From positions 64,016,001 to 64,080,000 of the forward strand of contig CM075353.1 in the NCBI GenBank assembly GCA_037693485.1: 64,000 nucleotides of DNA. The letters run 5' to 3'. How positions within the stretch are numbered: position 1 is the stretch's first letter; each line of letters opens with the position of its first letter. A program made the translations under genes and the position numbers. The notes below the pieces were generated by a model, which was not told the origin of the DNA, made no database searches, and was given only the letters and a program-made list of their open reading frames with translations. This document shows positions 35,481 through 46,360 of this stretch, piece after piece. The stretch is from Kitagawia praeruptora. Its lineage: Eukaryota; Streptophyta; Magnoliopsida; Apiales; Apiaceae.

Positions 35481-37941
35481 CAAATAAAAACACATGGACT
35501 TTCACAGCACCCACAAATCATCATGTAAACACCAAAACACAACTTCACATATATTTCACCTTCCAACAATAATCACATAATAATATTCATAATTTATATT
35601 TAAAATAAATATTCGAAATTTTCTAGGGCGTTATAGTAGAGGTTTAGATTTGGGTCGATCCGGTTACTTCAAATGTTGTGTAATGACAAAAAATAGTATA
35701 TGTTTAGATTTGGGTCGATCCAATCTAAATTGGGTCGCTCCAAATGCTGTGTAATGGTAAAAAGGGGCATCGAAGAAATAAAGAAGATTAAGAAAATGAA
35801 GGATAATAGTATCGTTGACGGAATTCGAACCTTGAAATTTTAGTAAATAAATTTAATCATGTAACATATTTAATCATTAGATCTAACAGTTCTAATTTTA
35901 ACTGAAAATCTAACGGATATTATTCGTTGTATACGAATTTTTATTATATTTTTAGTGGTTAGAAGATATGATGTCATATTTTTGGGTATGCAATTAGTAA
36001 ATAAATTTAATCATGTAATATATTTAATCATTAGATCTAACAGTTCTAATTTTTAACTAAAAATCTAATGGATATTATCGTTGTATACGAATTTTTATTA
36101 TATTTTGTTAGTGGTTAGAAGATATGATGTCATATTTTTGGGTATGTATTAATTATTGCAATATTATGTTTTAAATTAAAAGTCAACGTGTTTTAATTAG
36201 AGAGAAAAAAATTATTGATTGAAAGATATGATATTTTAGGTATTTATAAAAGGTAATATCATCAATTATAAGTAAAAATCTTTTAATTGAAAAAGGCAAT
36301 CAGCTAATTATCATTAATTATATTATTAATAAAAAAATGAAGGATTCGCTCCAAATGCTGATTAGAGAGAAAAAAATTATAGGAAGATATGATATTTTAG
36401 ATATTTATAAAAGGTAATGTCATATCAATTATAAGTAAACATCTTTTAATTGAAAAAGGTAATCGACTAATTATCATTAATTATATTATTAATAAAAAAT
36501 GAAAAATAATAGTAGAGGTTTAGATCCCCTCGTTTCTCCTTTATATAAGTATATAATAGTTCTAATTTTTAACTAAAAATCTAACGGATATTATACGTTG
36601 TATACGAATTTTTATTATATTTTGTTAGTGATAATTTTTTTAAAAATATAAATTTGGGAGGCTTAAATTTTTATATGAGATGATTTGATAATAGTTATAT
36701 AAATGTTATCCGTGATATTTCTAGAAAATGAGGGATTTTAGTTAGAAAATATAAAAAAATGATAGGTTTTACTTGAAAAAGGTAATCGGCTAATTATTAA
36801 TATTTATATAATTATTATTTTATTTCATTAAATAGAAGATGATACGTTTTAGATAAAAAATGTAATCGCTTAATTATTAATATTATAATATTATTAGTTT
36901 ATTGTATTAAATAGAACCGTCCGTGATATAATCAGAAAAAGAGAGATTTTAGTTTTAAAAAATAGAAAGGTAACGTGAAAATTAAAAAGGTGACATAATT
37001 TATGTGAAAAAGGTAATTGATTAGTTTGTAGTAATTTATAATTTAATTATGTTATTTTACTAAATAAAATTGCTCATAGTTTTTAGAAAATGAGAAATTA
37101 ATGTTGCCCCTGAAATTTCTAGAAAAAAAAGGAATTTAATTAGAAAAAATATAAAAGATGGTACATTTTAGTTAAAAAGGTAATCAGTTAATTATTAGTA
37201 CAATAATATTATTATTTTATTTTTATTAAATAGAATCGGCCGTGATATAATTGGAAAAAGAGAGATTTTCGTAAGAGAAAGGAAAAAAGGTAACGTGTTT
37301 GAAAAAGGTAACCGTCCATGATACAATTGGAAAAAGAGAGATTTTAGTTAGAGAAAAGAGAAAAGGTAACATATTTTGGCTGAAAAAGGTAATTGATTAG
37401 TTAATACTAATTATAATATAATTATGTTATTTTATTATACAAAATTGATCGTAGTTTTTAAAAAAGGAGAAATTTTAGTTAGATAAAATGTAAAAGATAT
37501 TGTATTTTATCTAAGAAGGAAATTATTTAGTTATTGAAAAATAGAAAAAGTAATATGTTTAACCTGAAAAAGGAAATTGATTAATAAAGGAGAAATTTTA
37601 GTTAGATAAAATATAAAAAATATTGTATTTTACCTGAAAAAGGAAATTATTTTGTTTTTGAAAAATAGAAAGGATAATATGTTTAACCTGAAAAGGGAAA
37701 TTAATTAGTTAGTAGGATGGAAATTTTAGTTAGATAAAATATAAAAGATATTGAATTTACCTGAAAAATGAAATTATTAATTTATTGAAAAATAGAGAAG
37801 ATAATATGTTTAACCTGAAAAAATAAATTAATTAGTTAGTATGATGGATTTTATTTGAGTAAGGGTAAATAAGTAAAATCAATAGGTACCGTACCGACCG
37901 ACCAAACTTTTAATGTTTCGGCTTTTATAATATAGTATAGA

Positions 37942-40110
37942 TTTTATTAGTGGTTAGAAGATATGAAGTCATATTTTTGGGTGTGTATTAATTATTGCAA
38001 TATTATGTTTAAAATTAAAAGTCAACGTGTTTTAATTACAGAGAAGAAGTTATTGATTGAAAGATATGATATTTTAGGTATTTATAAAAATTTGAACCTT
38101 GAAATTTTAGTAAATAAATTTAATCATGTAATATATTTAATCATTAGATCTAACAATTCTAATTTTTAACTAAAAATCTAACTGATATTATTCGTTGTGT
38201 ACAAATTTTTATTATATTTTGTTAGTGTTTAGAAGATATGATGTCATTTTTTGGAAAAATTGCCCAAAATACCCATTTTTTTACTACCCACTTACCAAAA
38301 TTCCGATTTTTCAAAACACTGCCCAAAATACCCACGGGTCACGCCGTTGGGAATGGCGCAACCCCTCTCCATGGTTCACTATCTCTCTCTCCACAGTTCA
38401 CCATCTCTCTCACATATGTCTCTCGTTTCTCTCCGCCTCTCCCATCCCCGTCCGGCCACCTCCACCCCTTCTGACTATACCAAAACAATCAGCACATCTT
38501 CCTCTTTGTTTTACCTAACTAGTTTTGAGGAATTTGGCCCCGCAGGGGCTTGTACGAATCTCACCGGAAAAGCTTCATTTTTATAATATTCGATTTGGGG
38601 GTTTACAATCCGGCGAAACAAATGGTATGAAACTGGTATGGATGTGTAGATCTTCGAAAGACGATTCGAATGGTGTAGAGAACATACACGGAAAACAACG
38701 GAATCGAACGAACGGAGCTTTTGTTTATTTTGATCGAAACTCACCGGAATCGCCTTCATGGTGGCCAGAGCTCGCGTTGGCATGCGCTTTGCGTGAGGCG
38801 TCTCCTGGCTTGGTTGCGCCCATGGGTGCGACGTGACCTGTGTTGCGCCCATGTGTGTATTGGACGACACTCCCATGACATTGGCGTGTGTTGTAGACGC
38901 GCGTTTTGCACTGGCGCATCACCACATACGCCCATGCCAATGGCGTATGTGGTGGGTATTTTGGGCGGTATTTGCGTGCGGTGGGCATTTTGGTTATGAA
39001 GTAATAAAAAGTGGGTATTTAGGGCACTCACCCTCATTTTTTTGGGTATGCATTTAATGCATTTAGTAAATAAATTTAATCACGTAATATATTTAATCAT
39101 TAAATCTAACTGTTCTAATTTTTAACTAAAAATCTAACGGATATTATTCGTTGTATACGAATTTTTATTATATTTTGTTAGCGGTTAGAAGATATGATGT
39201 CATATTTTTGTGCATGTATTAATTATTGCAATATTATGTTTTAAATTAAAAGTCAACGTGTTTTAATTAGAGAGAAAAAAAATTATTGATTGGAAGATAT
39301 GATATTTTAGGTATTTATAAAAATTCGAACCTTGAAATTTTAGTAAATAAATTTAATCATGTAATATATTTAATCATTAGATCTAAATGTTCTAATTTTT
39401 AACTAAAAATCTAACGGATATTATTCGTTGTATACGAATTTTTATTATATTTGTTAGTGGTTAGGAGATATGATGTCATATTTTTGGGTATGTATATATT
39501 AAATAAATTTAATCATGTAATATATTTAATCATTAGATCTAACAATTCTAATTTTTAACTAAAAATTTAAAGGATATTATTCGTTATATACGAATTTTTA
39601 TTATATTTTGTTAGTGGTTAGAAGATATGATGTCATATTTTTGGGTAGGTATTATTTATTGCAATATTATGTTTTAAATTAAAAATCAACGTGTTTTAAT
39701 TAGAGAGAAAAAAATTATTGATTGAAAGATATGATATTTTAGGTATTTATAAAAGGTAGTATCATATAAATTATAAGTAAACATCTTTTAATTGAAAAAG
39801 GCAATCGGCTAATTATCATTAATTATATTATTAATAAAAAAATGAAGGATATTAGTAGAGGTTTAGATTTGGGTCGATCCAAATGTTGTGTAATGATAAA
39901 AAATAGTATAGATTTAGATTTGGGTCGATCCAATCTAAATTGGGTCGCTCCAAATGCTGTGTAATGACAAAAAAGGGACTTCAAAAAAATAAAGAAGATT
40001 AAAAAAAATAAAGGATAGAAGCAGTAATTTTCCTGTGTAATGACAAAAAAGGACATCAAAGAAATAAAGAAGATTAAAAAAATGAAGGATAAAAGCAGTA
40101 ATTTTCAAAA
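37942..40110 (-). repeat. Further copies of the H1/H2 Helitron repeat blocks
   Basis: The block containing 'ctaacggatattattcgttg' and 'ggttagaagatatgatgtca' recurs at about 38170-38245, 39130-39205, 39410-39480 and 39570-39640, in the same orientation as in H2. The segment 39690-40085 repeats the 'gggtcgatccaatctaaatt' part twice more. P1 interrupts the array. No gene is present; frames such as 37963-38169 come from the repeat itself. The array probably arose from several Helitron insertions or rearrangements. Confidence 0.55.
38255..39035. mobile_element. Palindrome-rich element P1
   Basis: The imperfect inverted ends 'ttgcccaaaatacccattt' and, on the other strand, 'gtgccctaaatacccactt' enclose about 780 bp. 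The flanks ATTTTTTGG (38246-38254) and ATTTTTTTGG (39036-39045) suggest a 9-10 bp target duplication, as in Mutator-like elements. A GGCCCCGCAGGGGC box lies at 38538-38551. Near the right end are palindromes built on CGCCCATG (38815-38830) and CATACGCC/GGCGTATG (38927-38951). Many small frames overlap here on both strands; none has a recognisable domain. Confidence 0.55.
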
Positions 40111-40475
40111 TACAATACTAGTAGACATTAGTAATATATTTATTATATTTATATTTATATTTATATTTATTTATTGATATTAATTGATTGATATTGATTA
40201 TAAAATTTTACTATTTTGAGTAAGTTTAGAATATATAGAATGAAAGGAAGAATCTACAAACAAAGAATAAAAGTGTAAAGGAATGAGTATGATTTCGGGA
40301 GGGGTAAGTATTTAGGGGTCCGGTATTTAGGGGTCCGGTCTAGTATGTTACGGCATGCAGTACCGCAGGTACGTATACAGTAGGGTTGGAACCAAGTATT
40401 TATAGTGTGTGAAGTTTGATCGTAAAACCCCTTAAAACAGAACAAAAGGTGAGAAAGAAACCCTAGAAGAAAACA
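40111..40475 (+). promoter_or_regulatory. Upstream region and 5' UTR of CSN6
   Basis: Between the last transposon repeat and the CSN6 start codon. It includes a direct repeat 'tatttaggggtccggt' (about 40308-40339) and a TATA-like 'tatttata' at about 40397, roughly 75 bases before the ATG. The 5' UTR would contain 'aaaccctagaagaaaaca' just before the start codon at 40476. Transposon-derived sequence begins only about 370 bases upstream, so the promoter must be compact or lie partly in repeat DNA. Confidence 0.4.
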
Positions 40476-40764
40476 ATGGCGTCATCTTCTAACAGCAATC
40501 CGACATTCAAGCTCCACCCATTGGTGATGCTCAACATATCTGATCACTACACTCGTGTCAAATCTCAGTCTAACGGTCCTTGTCCTCTCTCCAATTCCGT
40601 TTCGCCACCGCCTAGGGTTTTTGGTTGTGTCATCGGCATCCAGACTCCAGAGAGGCCGAACCGTTGAGATTTTTAATAGTTTCGACTTTCGAGCTTCTTT
40701 TCGATCACTCTACTCATTCTCTCCATCGCGCCTTCCTTCTTAAAAAACAAGAGCTTTGTTAGTC

Positions 40765-40821
40765 TCCACTCCTCCTCTCTCTCACCTCTCTCCCTCTCTC
40801 CCCCCCCCCCCCTCCCCCTCT

Positions 40822-40852
<31 letters not shown>

Positions 40853-40860
40853 CCCCCTTT
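40765..40860 (+). repeat. Polypyrimidine (CT/C) tract in CSN6 intron 1
   Basis: Nearly pure C and T on the plus strand, with a C12 run, other C runs and a CT dinucleotide run. It fills most of the 135-bp intron 1 (40758-40892). Such tracts are unstable and hard to sequence, which matters for judging the nearby exon 1 frameshifts. Confidence 0.85.
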
Positions 40861-40997
40861 TGTAATTAAAAATGTTTCACTCTGTTTGGCAGATAAGAAG
40901 GTGTTTCCTAACTTATATGTACTCGGATGGTATTCCACTGGGAGCGATGCCGAGGAATCGGATATGATTATTCACAAATCTGTAAGTTAATCACACT

Positions 40998-41858
40998 CAG
41001 GGGCGACGCAGCCAACACTCAAAAGGGGCCAATTTTTTTTTCGTCAACACAATAAAGTATCCAATAAATTAAATACACAAAGTACTAGTCAAACACTTAT
41101 AGTAGCACTCTACGTTCCTTCAAATCACGAAATCCATCTATAATTGAATTAGTACTAAAAGTTTTGACTATTTCTTTTTCGATATAGATAAGCATATAAT
41201 GATCGAGAAATCCATCACTCATCTTGTTCCGAAGCTTTGTTTTGATGATATTCATTGAAGAAAAAGCGCGCTCGGTAGTAGCCGTTAAAACAGGCAAAAC
41301 CAACACCAACTTAATTAATCTATAAACAAATGGATAAATATCCAACTTTCTTGACTCAGAAATACTAGACAATCTAGTAAATTCAAATTTTGTAATTTCA
41401 CTCTCAAAATGATGTAACTGAACTCTTAAGTGTTCTTTTTCCACCTCTGTGAAGTCCTCTGATAATATTTATGCACTAGTTTACATATGTCATCCACTTT
41501 AAAGCCTTTACACCATTCTCTTGGATCTAGAGCACAACTTAAACCAAGCAACTCTACAAATTTTTCATTAATTCTATGGTTCAGTTCTTGTAATTGAGAA
41601 TCAATGACAACATAAAATATGTCCACTCGATAAAATATTTTTTTTGAAAGGAATCTAATAAATATTAATAGTAGAAGTTTGATGGGCCAAAAATTTTATT
41701 TTGTAAGGACCAAGATTTTTATTCAACAAGGGCCAAAATTTCTTTTTTACATAAATATATATAAGTAAAAATATAAATTTATATAAAATTTTAATATACA
41801 TTACTAATATTATGACAACCCTAGGGGGGGCCATGGCCCCTATGAAGCTTCGCCCCTG
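40998..41858 (-). mobile_element. hAT transposon remnant in CSN6 intron 2
   Basis: Ends CAGGGGCGA and TCGCCCCTG are perfect 9-bp inverted repeats. ATCACACT occurs directly on both sides (40990-40997 and 41859-41866), a perfect 8-bp hAT target duplication. The 861-bp element keeps only the C-terminal part of a transposase, so it is an internally deleted derivative. It accounts for most of the length of intron 2, and the splice sites around it are unaffected. Confidence 0.92.
41097..41626 (-). pseudogene. C-terminal hAT transposase fragment (hATC dimerisation domain)
   Basis: Two overlapping minus-strand frames, 41426-41626 and 41097-41444, together give the end of a plant hAT transposase of the TTF-type/ZMYM1-like group. 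The first has 'QLQELNHRINEKFVELLGLS', the second the dimerisation motif 'LVLPVLTATTERAFSSMNII' followed by 'KLRNKMSDGFLDHYMLIYIE'. A frameshift at about 41430-41440 separates them. The zinc finger and DDE catalytic core are missing, so it cannot be active. Confidence 0.88.
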
Positions 41859-44568
41859 ATCACACTGTAGCTGTTGCACTAATTGAGTTGAATATGAGTG
41901 GCTTTAGAACTTAGTAAACTATTTTGTACATTGAGTGTTGTATTGGTTTGTTCGTGTAGTGCATTGTGATGCTTTAAATTGTATCAGTTTTGTTTAAGGG
42001 AGTTCAGAATTTATATTAATTACATTCCGATGATCTTGTGCACTGTGCTTCATATTTGTATATTGCTCAATGATGAAATGCTCTGTAGAATATTGCAACT
42101 GCTGAAAATTACATTTGTACAGTATTAGAATGATGATTGAGGGTTGTCTTCTTTCTACAGTTGATGGATATTAATGAGAGCCCAGTATTTGTGCTGATAA
42201 ATCCATCAGTCAACCATGCACTGAAGGATCTTCCTATAACTATCTTCGAAAGTGGTAGGTAACCCTTGTGTAATACTTTTTGTCATTGTGATCCTAGAAA
42301 GCAGGGATTCTTGGTTACCCAACGTATCCCTGTGCCACATGATTTGCGCTGCCAGGATAGCAGGTTAAAGTGGATTTAACGAAGTCTGAAAAATAGTAAT
42401 GTTTCTTCATTTATCTGCTTCATTAACTTGCTCTGAGTCTCTAGTTAGTAAAAGGTCAGTTTTATTAATATGTCTAATTTTGTTAATTCAGCATCCCTGT
42501 TAAACGAGTATAGTTCATTTAAGTCTCATTAATAGATAAGTATTAAGCTATTTTTGTATCCCCCTTCCCTTCCCCAAGCATTAATATTTACTATTTAGTG
42601 TAGCTTTGGAGAAAATTATGAAACAGTTTGACTGATATGAATACCTTTCATAAAGCGATTTTTTTTGACATTATTTATATATTCCAGATCTGTTGCTGAG
42701 ATTGTAATATTTAGGACATATTGCACCTATCAAGTGTAGTGGGTTGTAGATAACTTCATCCAGCTACTTGGCTTGTTTCTATTTTTCTAATTTTTTGAGA
42801 TTATATCCTTCTACTGATGTATATCTCTTTGTTTCATGAACTTCCAACAATAACACAGAGTTGCATATCATAGACGCGATCCCTCAGCTTATATTTGTTC
42901 GCTCAAGCTATAGTATAGAGGTTTGAATTATTGCTTCTTCACCTAATGTTTCAAATAAGTAGTATCTGAGACAAGGAGGCTGAATTTCTTTTCTCTTACA
43001 ATTTCTAGACAGTAGAAGCAGAACGTATTTCAGTTGATCATGTTGCACATCTTAAACCATCGGATGGTGGTTCAGCCGCTACTCAGTGTAAGCTCTTCCT
43101 ACTTGTTATTGTGGAATGTCTACTGGCTTCTTCTCTTCTGTTTTATGATAAGACGCCCATGTATAGGGTACTCATTCTGGGTCAGTATCTTTTTATCTGT
43201 TGTTAATTAAAGAAAGTGTAAAGGTCTAACACTGTCTGTATTCTGTAGTGGCTGCCCATCTTACCGGCACACACAGTGCCATCAAGATGCTGAATAGCCG
43301 AATCAGAGTTCTGCACCACTATCTTCTGGCTATGGAGAAAGGTATGCCTCTATTAACAGTGAACCTTTTTATTATTGAAAAACCTGAGATTCGACTGCTT
43401 ATGGACGAGAGAACCAGAGATGGGATAACTCATCTAATAAAATTTTGTAAAATATCTAACAATATGAACTATGTATGAGTGTAAATTATAAACTATGTGA
43501 TGTATGAGTGTTCGTGGTTTAGTCATTTTGAATGGGGATTTTCTCTCTTAATTTAAGTTTCTCTTTTCAATTTGTTCATTTTGCTGATTTATAATCCAAC
43601 TGTTTCTGGACACCTTTCGGACTGCCAAGAAAACTTGGTATGCAGATGGCTACATACTGAAAACCTAATGAAAATATGAAGAGTATTAATATTCATTCTA
43701 CCAATGCAGGTGACATGCCTTGTGAGAATTCGTTGCTAAGACAAGTTTCTAGTCTCCTAAGGAGATTGCCAACGGTTGAGTCTGTGAAATTTCAAGATGA
43801 TTTCTTGATGGTGAGTGATTAGTACCTAAACTCTGTCGTGTTGAATTGGATCAAGTACTTGTTGGTCTAACTTGATATGTTTGCTCCAATTGGTAGCATA
43901 GCAACTAGAATTTTAATAATTACATGTAAAATTGATCATTGATTTGTGGTTGTGGGGCAGCATTCGATGCTATATTAGGTTTTCTCCAAATTGCTGGAGA
44001 AAACCACATAACAGATTAATTAATGTCCATGCTTTATCTTACTTCAAATTCTTTTTTGTAGGATTACAATGACACACTGTTGGTTAGTTATCTGGCCATG
44101 TTCACTAACTGCTCAAGGTATGATATGCAATAATCTCACAGCTTGTTTTTTCCTTTACTAATGTGTCAATAAGAGAATGATCTCTTTTGAAGTACATCAA
44201 GACTGTTTGCTAGTATATTCCACTGAGAATGGATATTATCCATAATTCATCCCGTCCCGTGGAAAAGGGATACAGATTTGAAATAGGCACATCCAAAGTT
44301 GCCTTTTTCTCCATATATGCCTTTTTTAGGAGTTATTAGAATATATTGCTTTGATTAAAAGTGTATTTCAATATCTTCAGTTCTCTGTGTGTTCAAAAAA
44401 AAGATCCAGTTGCAAATTCATTACTTTTGAATTGCAGCCAGCCAAATTTGATTGGAATTAACATTTTTGCTAATGTACTTTTGCAGTTCAATGAATGATT
44501 TAATCGACAAATTTAACACTGCCTATGACCGAAGCAGTCGAAGGGGTGGAAGGACTGCATTCATTTAA

Positions 44569-45300
44569 AATCTGCTGCCTGCTCTTTTTGATCCAGATCT
44601 GCCTATGTAGCACGTATTCAAGTAGGTTTTTGTTGCAAATGGTTTTATTGTTCTCTGCTCTATTCATTTGGGTGCTCTTACCTCTTTTCCATGTGATGAA
44701 TATTTTTTGCCCAAGTCAAGAAATAGACTACTGTAGTTGGCTTTAGTTGGCCTAATTCGTTTCCTGTTTCATATGCAAGTGAAGAAGTTAAATATAGAAA
44801 ATTTCTGATTTATCCAACAAATCGAACATTTGTGTCTTTACCCTATAACTTGTGGTTTACGTGTGCAGTACTGCAGTGGGTTTGTGAATGCTGAATGGAT
44901 GTTATAATCACAAAAGGCAGTGGGCCAAAGGTAATTGGGCCATATTTCCCCTTTAGGGAGATCTTTTTTTTTTCCCCTCACAAGTTGGGGGTGGGGGGAG
45001 ATATAGGGTAACATGTGAAATTACAACTGTATAATCATGCAACTTGATGATGTAGTTTCGTTTTGAACATATCGTGATGATGTAGTTAGTTAAGAATGTC
45101 AAGAGCAAATTAAGGCAAATCTGGCTAAAGTCAATAAAAATAATTGATAGGACATTACTTTTCAGTTTTCAACATTGTGTATTATTGTAAAACCAATGAT
45201 CTCTCGTCTAGGATAGATATATGAATTAATGGATCAACTAGTCGTTGAGTTTTGGAATACTTTGAATTTTTTTTAAAGAAAATATATAGGTATATTCAGT
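44569..45300 (+). other. CSN6 3' flank
   Basis: It begins with the CSN6 3' UTR. No clear poly(A) signal can be chosen by eye. The 73-codon frame at 44525 overlaps exon 9 in another frame and is a shadow. No other gene is seen. Confidence 0.45.
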
Positions 45301-45329
45301 GTTGCAAAAAGCGGGAATCGGACTTAATC

Positions 45330-45480
45330 GGTAGAGGCACTGTCCAGAGATTAATCGGGGATTAATCGGATATTTGAGGATTAATCGGAATGATTAATCA
45401 AATAATCGGATTATTAATCAGTTCGGTAATCCATGGAACAGGGATTAATCGGTGATTAATCGTGATTAATCACCGATTTT
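45330..45480 (+). repeat. Cluster of ATTAATCGG words
   Basis: The word 'attaatcgg' or a one-base variant (attaatcgt, attaatcag) occurs about ten times in 150 bases with irregular spacing, so it is a degenerate short tandem repeat and not a clean minisatellite. Confidence 0.7.
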
Positions 45481-45539
45481 TAGAACATAGGGTATATTAA
45501 ATATGTTATAGTTTCACTATGTTATTTTTGCTTTTTCAG

Positions 45540-45960
45540 CAATAGTTAAAATTACCTCGATGAATATTTAACCCGCTAGTCTGCCATGTATAATATATTT
45601 TATTAGCATTTTATCTGTGTTACGCATCGAAAGTATAATTTTAAAATTTTAAAAATTCTAAATAAACTATAAGTCTTTTTTAATAATAGCAATAAATCAC
45701 ATAGCACGAAATTCATAAGCTCACATCCTTATTCGATCCAAAGCTTAACAACCTGAAATGTTAGAAAAGAGTGAGCTACATAACTTAGCAAGTAACAATT
45801 GACTAACAGATGCTTTCAAAAAATCAATGGGCATTTAATAAAATAATTTTCAAAAGCAATAATAAGTTTGCAAAATCTTTGCGAAAATAAATCCAACCCA
45901 AAATTTATATTTTCAAAAGAATTTAAAACAGAAGTAGAAGTGTATATATATATATATATA
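45540..45960 (-). repeat. Gypsy LTR-like fragment ending in (TA)n
   Basis: The stretch around 45690-45800 has the layout seen in the gypsy LTR at 16570-16650 ('gagtgagc.acat...agcaag', 'acaacctgaaa'), so it is probably a fragment of a related LTR on the minus strand. It ends with a TA run (45943-45960) that was the landing site of the foldback MITE cluster. The sequence 'gaagtg(TA)n' here and '(TA)ncacttc' at 47882 suggest a palindromic target. Confidence 0.4.
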
Positions 45961-46349
45961 GGGGGCTGCTCAAATGAGACTCTTCTTATAATGAGACTCT
46001 CTCTTATAATGAGTCCCCCTCATATTTCTTGTATTCTAGAGGGCCCCGCCAGGGGCACCCAATACGAAAAAGTCTTATAATTCTATCCTCTATCCATTTA
46101 TGAAAAGAAAAAAATTAAAAAAAAAATATTTTTTTTTGGGAAAAAATGATGACATGGCAACAATTTTTTTATTTTTTTAAAAAAAAAATTCCTAATTTTT
46201 TTTTGATGAATGAATATAGGGTATAATTATAAGACTTTTTCGTATTTGGTGCCCCTGACGGGGGGCCCTTTAGAATAGAAGAAATATAAGGGGGACTCAT
46301 TATAAGAGAGGGTCTCATTATAAGAGGGGTCTCATTTGAGCACCTCCCT
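45961..46349. mobile_element. Foldback MITE c
   Basis: The arms begin 'gggggctgctcaaatgagac' and, inverted, 'gggaggtgctcaaatgagac'. About 170 bp of each arm is complementary. TA runs flank it. Each arm carries a GGGCCCC...GGGGC box (46041-46056, and 46252-46271 inverted) followed by 'cttataattct' and 'ctatccattta' words. The core is A/T homopolymer-rich. Confidence 0.8.
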
Positions 46350-46360
46350 ATATATATATA

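Larger units (their letters stand above)
16270..35635 (-). mobile_element. Probable gypsy-type solo LTR split by nested retroelements
   Basis: Perfect 5-bp target duplication GTAGA at 16265-16269 and 35636-35640. The outer ends are inverted: TGTAGCATCCC on the left, and TATAACGCCC on the minus strand at the right, close to the TGTAACaCCC start common in plant gypsy LTRs. Taking out the nested element leaves about 4.8 kb (16270-17184 and 31721-35635) with no polyprotein and no repeated end, so I read it as one long solo LTR in minus orientation. GC-richer sequence at 34380-34580 yields minus-strand frames with no recognised domain. Orientation rests on composition and on the TATAACGCCC end. 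Confidence 0.5.
13383..36631 (-). mobile_element. Helitron-like element H2, inverted copy of H1, split by a gypsy LTR
   Basis: The minus strand starts TCACTAACAAAATATAATAA at 36631 after an A. It ends with the hairpin region at 13395-13411 and TTAG (CTAG in H1) at 13386-13383, followed by T. The sequence follows H1 throughout. Differences: a 19.4-kb insertion (16270-35635), about 390 extra bases at 14580-14970 that contain a tandem copy of 'catctttctttttatcactt...', a direct duplication of about 180 bp at 15606-15970, and a second copy of an arm segment near 36361-36500. The 61-codon frame of H1 is kept (15381-15566, minus) with three visible residue changes. Confidence 0.68.
13226..37941 (-). 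mobile_element. Older Helitron-like element H3, split by H2
   Basis: On the minus strand it starts at 37941 with TCTATACTATATTATAAAAG followed by 'ccgaaacattaaaag', the common plant Helitron 5' start, after an A. A near-perfect hairpin cccgtgctttgcacggg (13237-13253, minus) lies at the other end, followed by 'ctataagctat' where a CTRR terminus is expected but is degenerate. H2 (13383-36631) sits inside. Removing it leaves about 1.47 kb (13226-13382 plus 36632-37941). The latter part is a patchwork of 'aaaaggtaat' and 'ttagttagata' words without a gene. The 3' boundary is tentative. Confidence 0.5.
40476..44568 (+). pseudogene. CSN6: COP9 signalosome subunit 6 gene, nine exons, exon 1 frameshifted
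   Basis: Exons: 40476-40757, 40893-40981, 42161-42254, 42859-42920, 43009-43087, 43249-43341, 43710-43810, 44062-44117, 44487-44568, all with GT...AG introns. The product is the MPN-domain subunit 6 of the COP9 signalosome, which removes NEDD8 from cullin ligases in the nucleus; CSN6 lacks the catalytic metal-binding motif that CSN5 has. It starts MASSSNSNPTFKLHPLV, has 'YVLGWYSTGSDAEESDM' and ends 'RRGGRTAFI'. Exon 1 carries two extra 7-base stretches (40644-40650 and 40681-40687), each a near-copy of the preceding 7 bases. Without them the joined exons give exactly 307 codons plus a stop. With them the frame closes early. All other exons are intact, so the copy is recently broken or the assembly has errors. 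Confidence 0.9.

Noticed and set aside
38195..39057. Seven overlapping ORFs on both strands in P1
   Set aside because: They overlap in many frames because palindromic GC-rich DNA has few stops. None has a known domain or is kept in P2 or P3.
44525..44746. 73-codon plus-strand ORF after CSN6
   Set aside because: It overlaps CSN6 exon 9 in another frame, and its hydrophobic composition comes from T-rich 3' flank.
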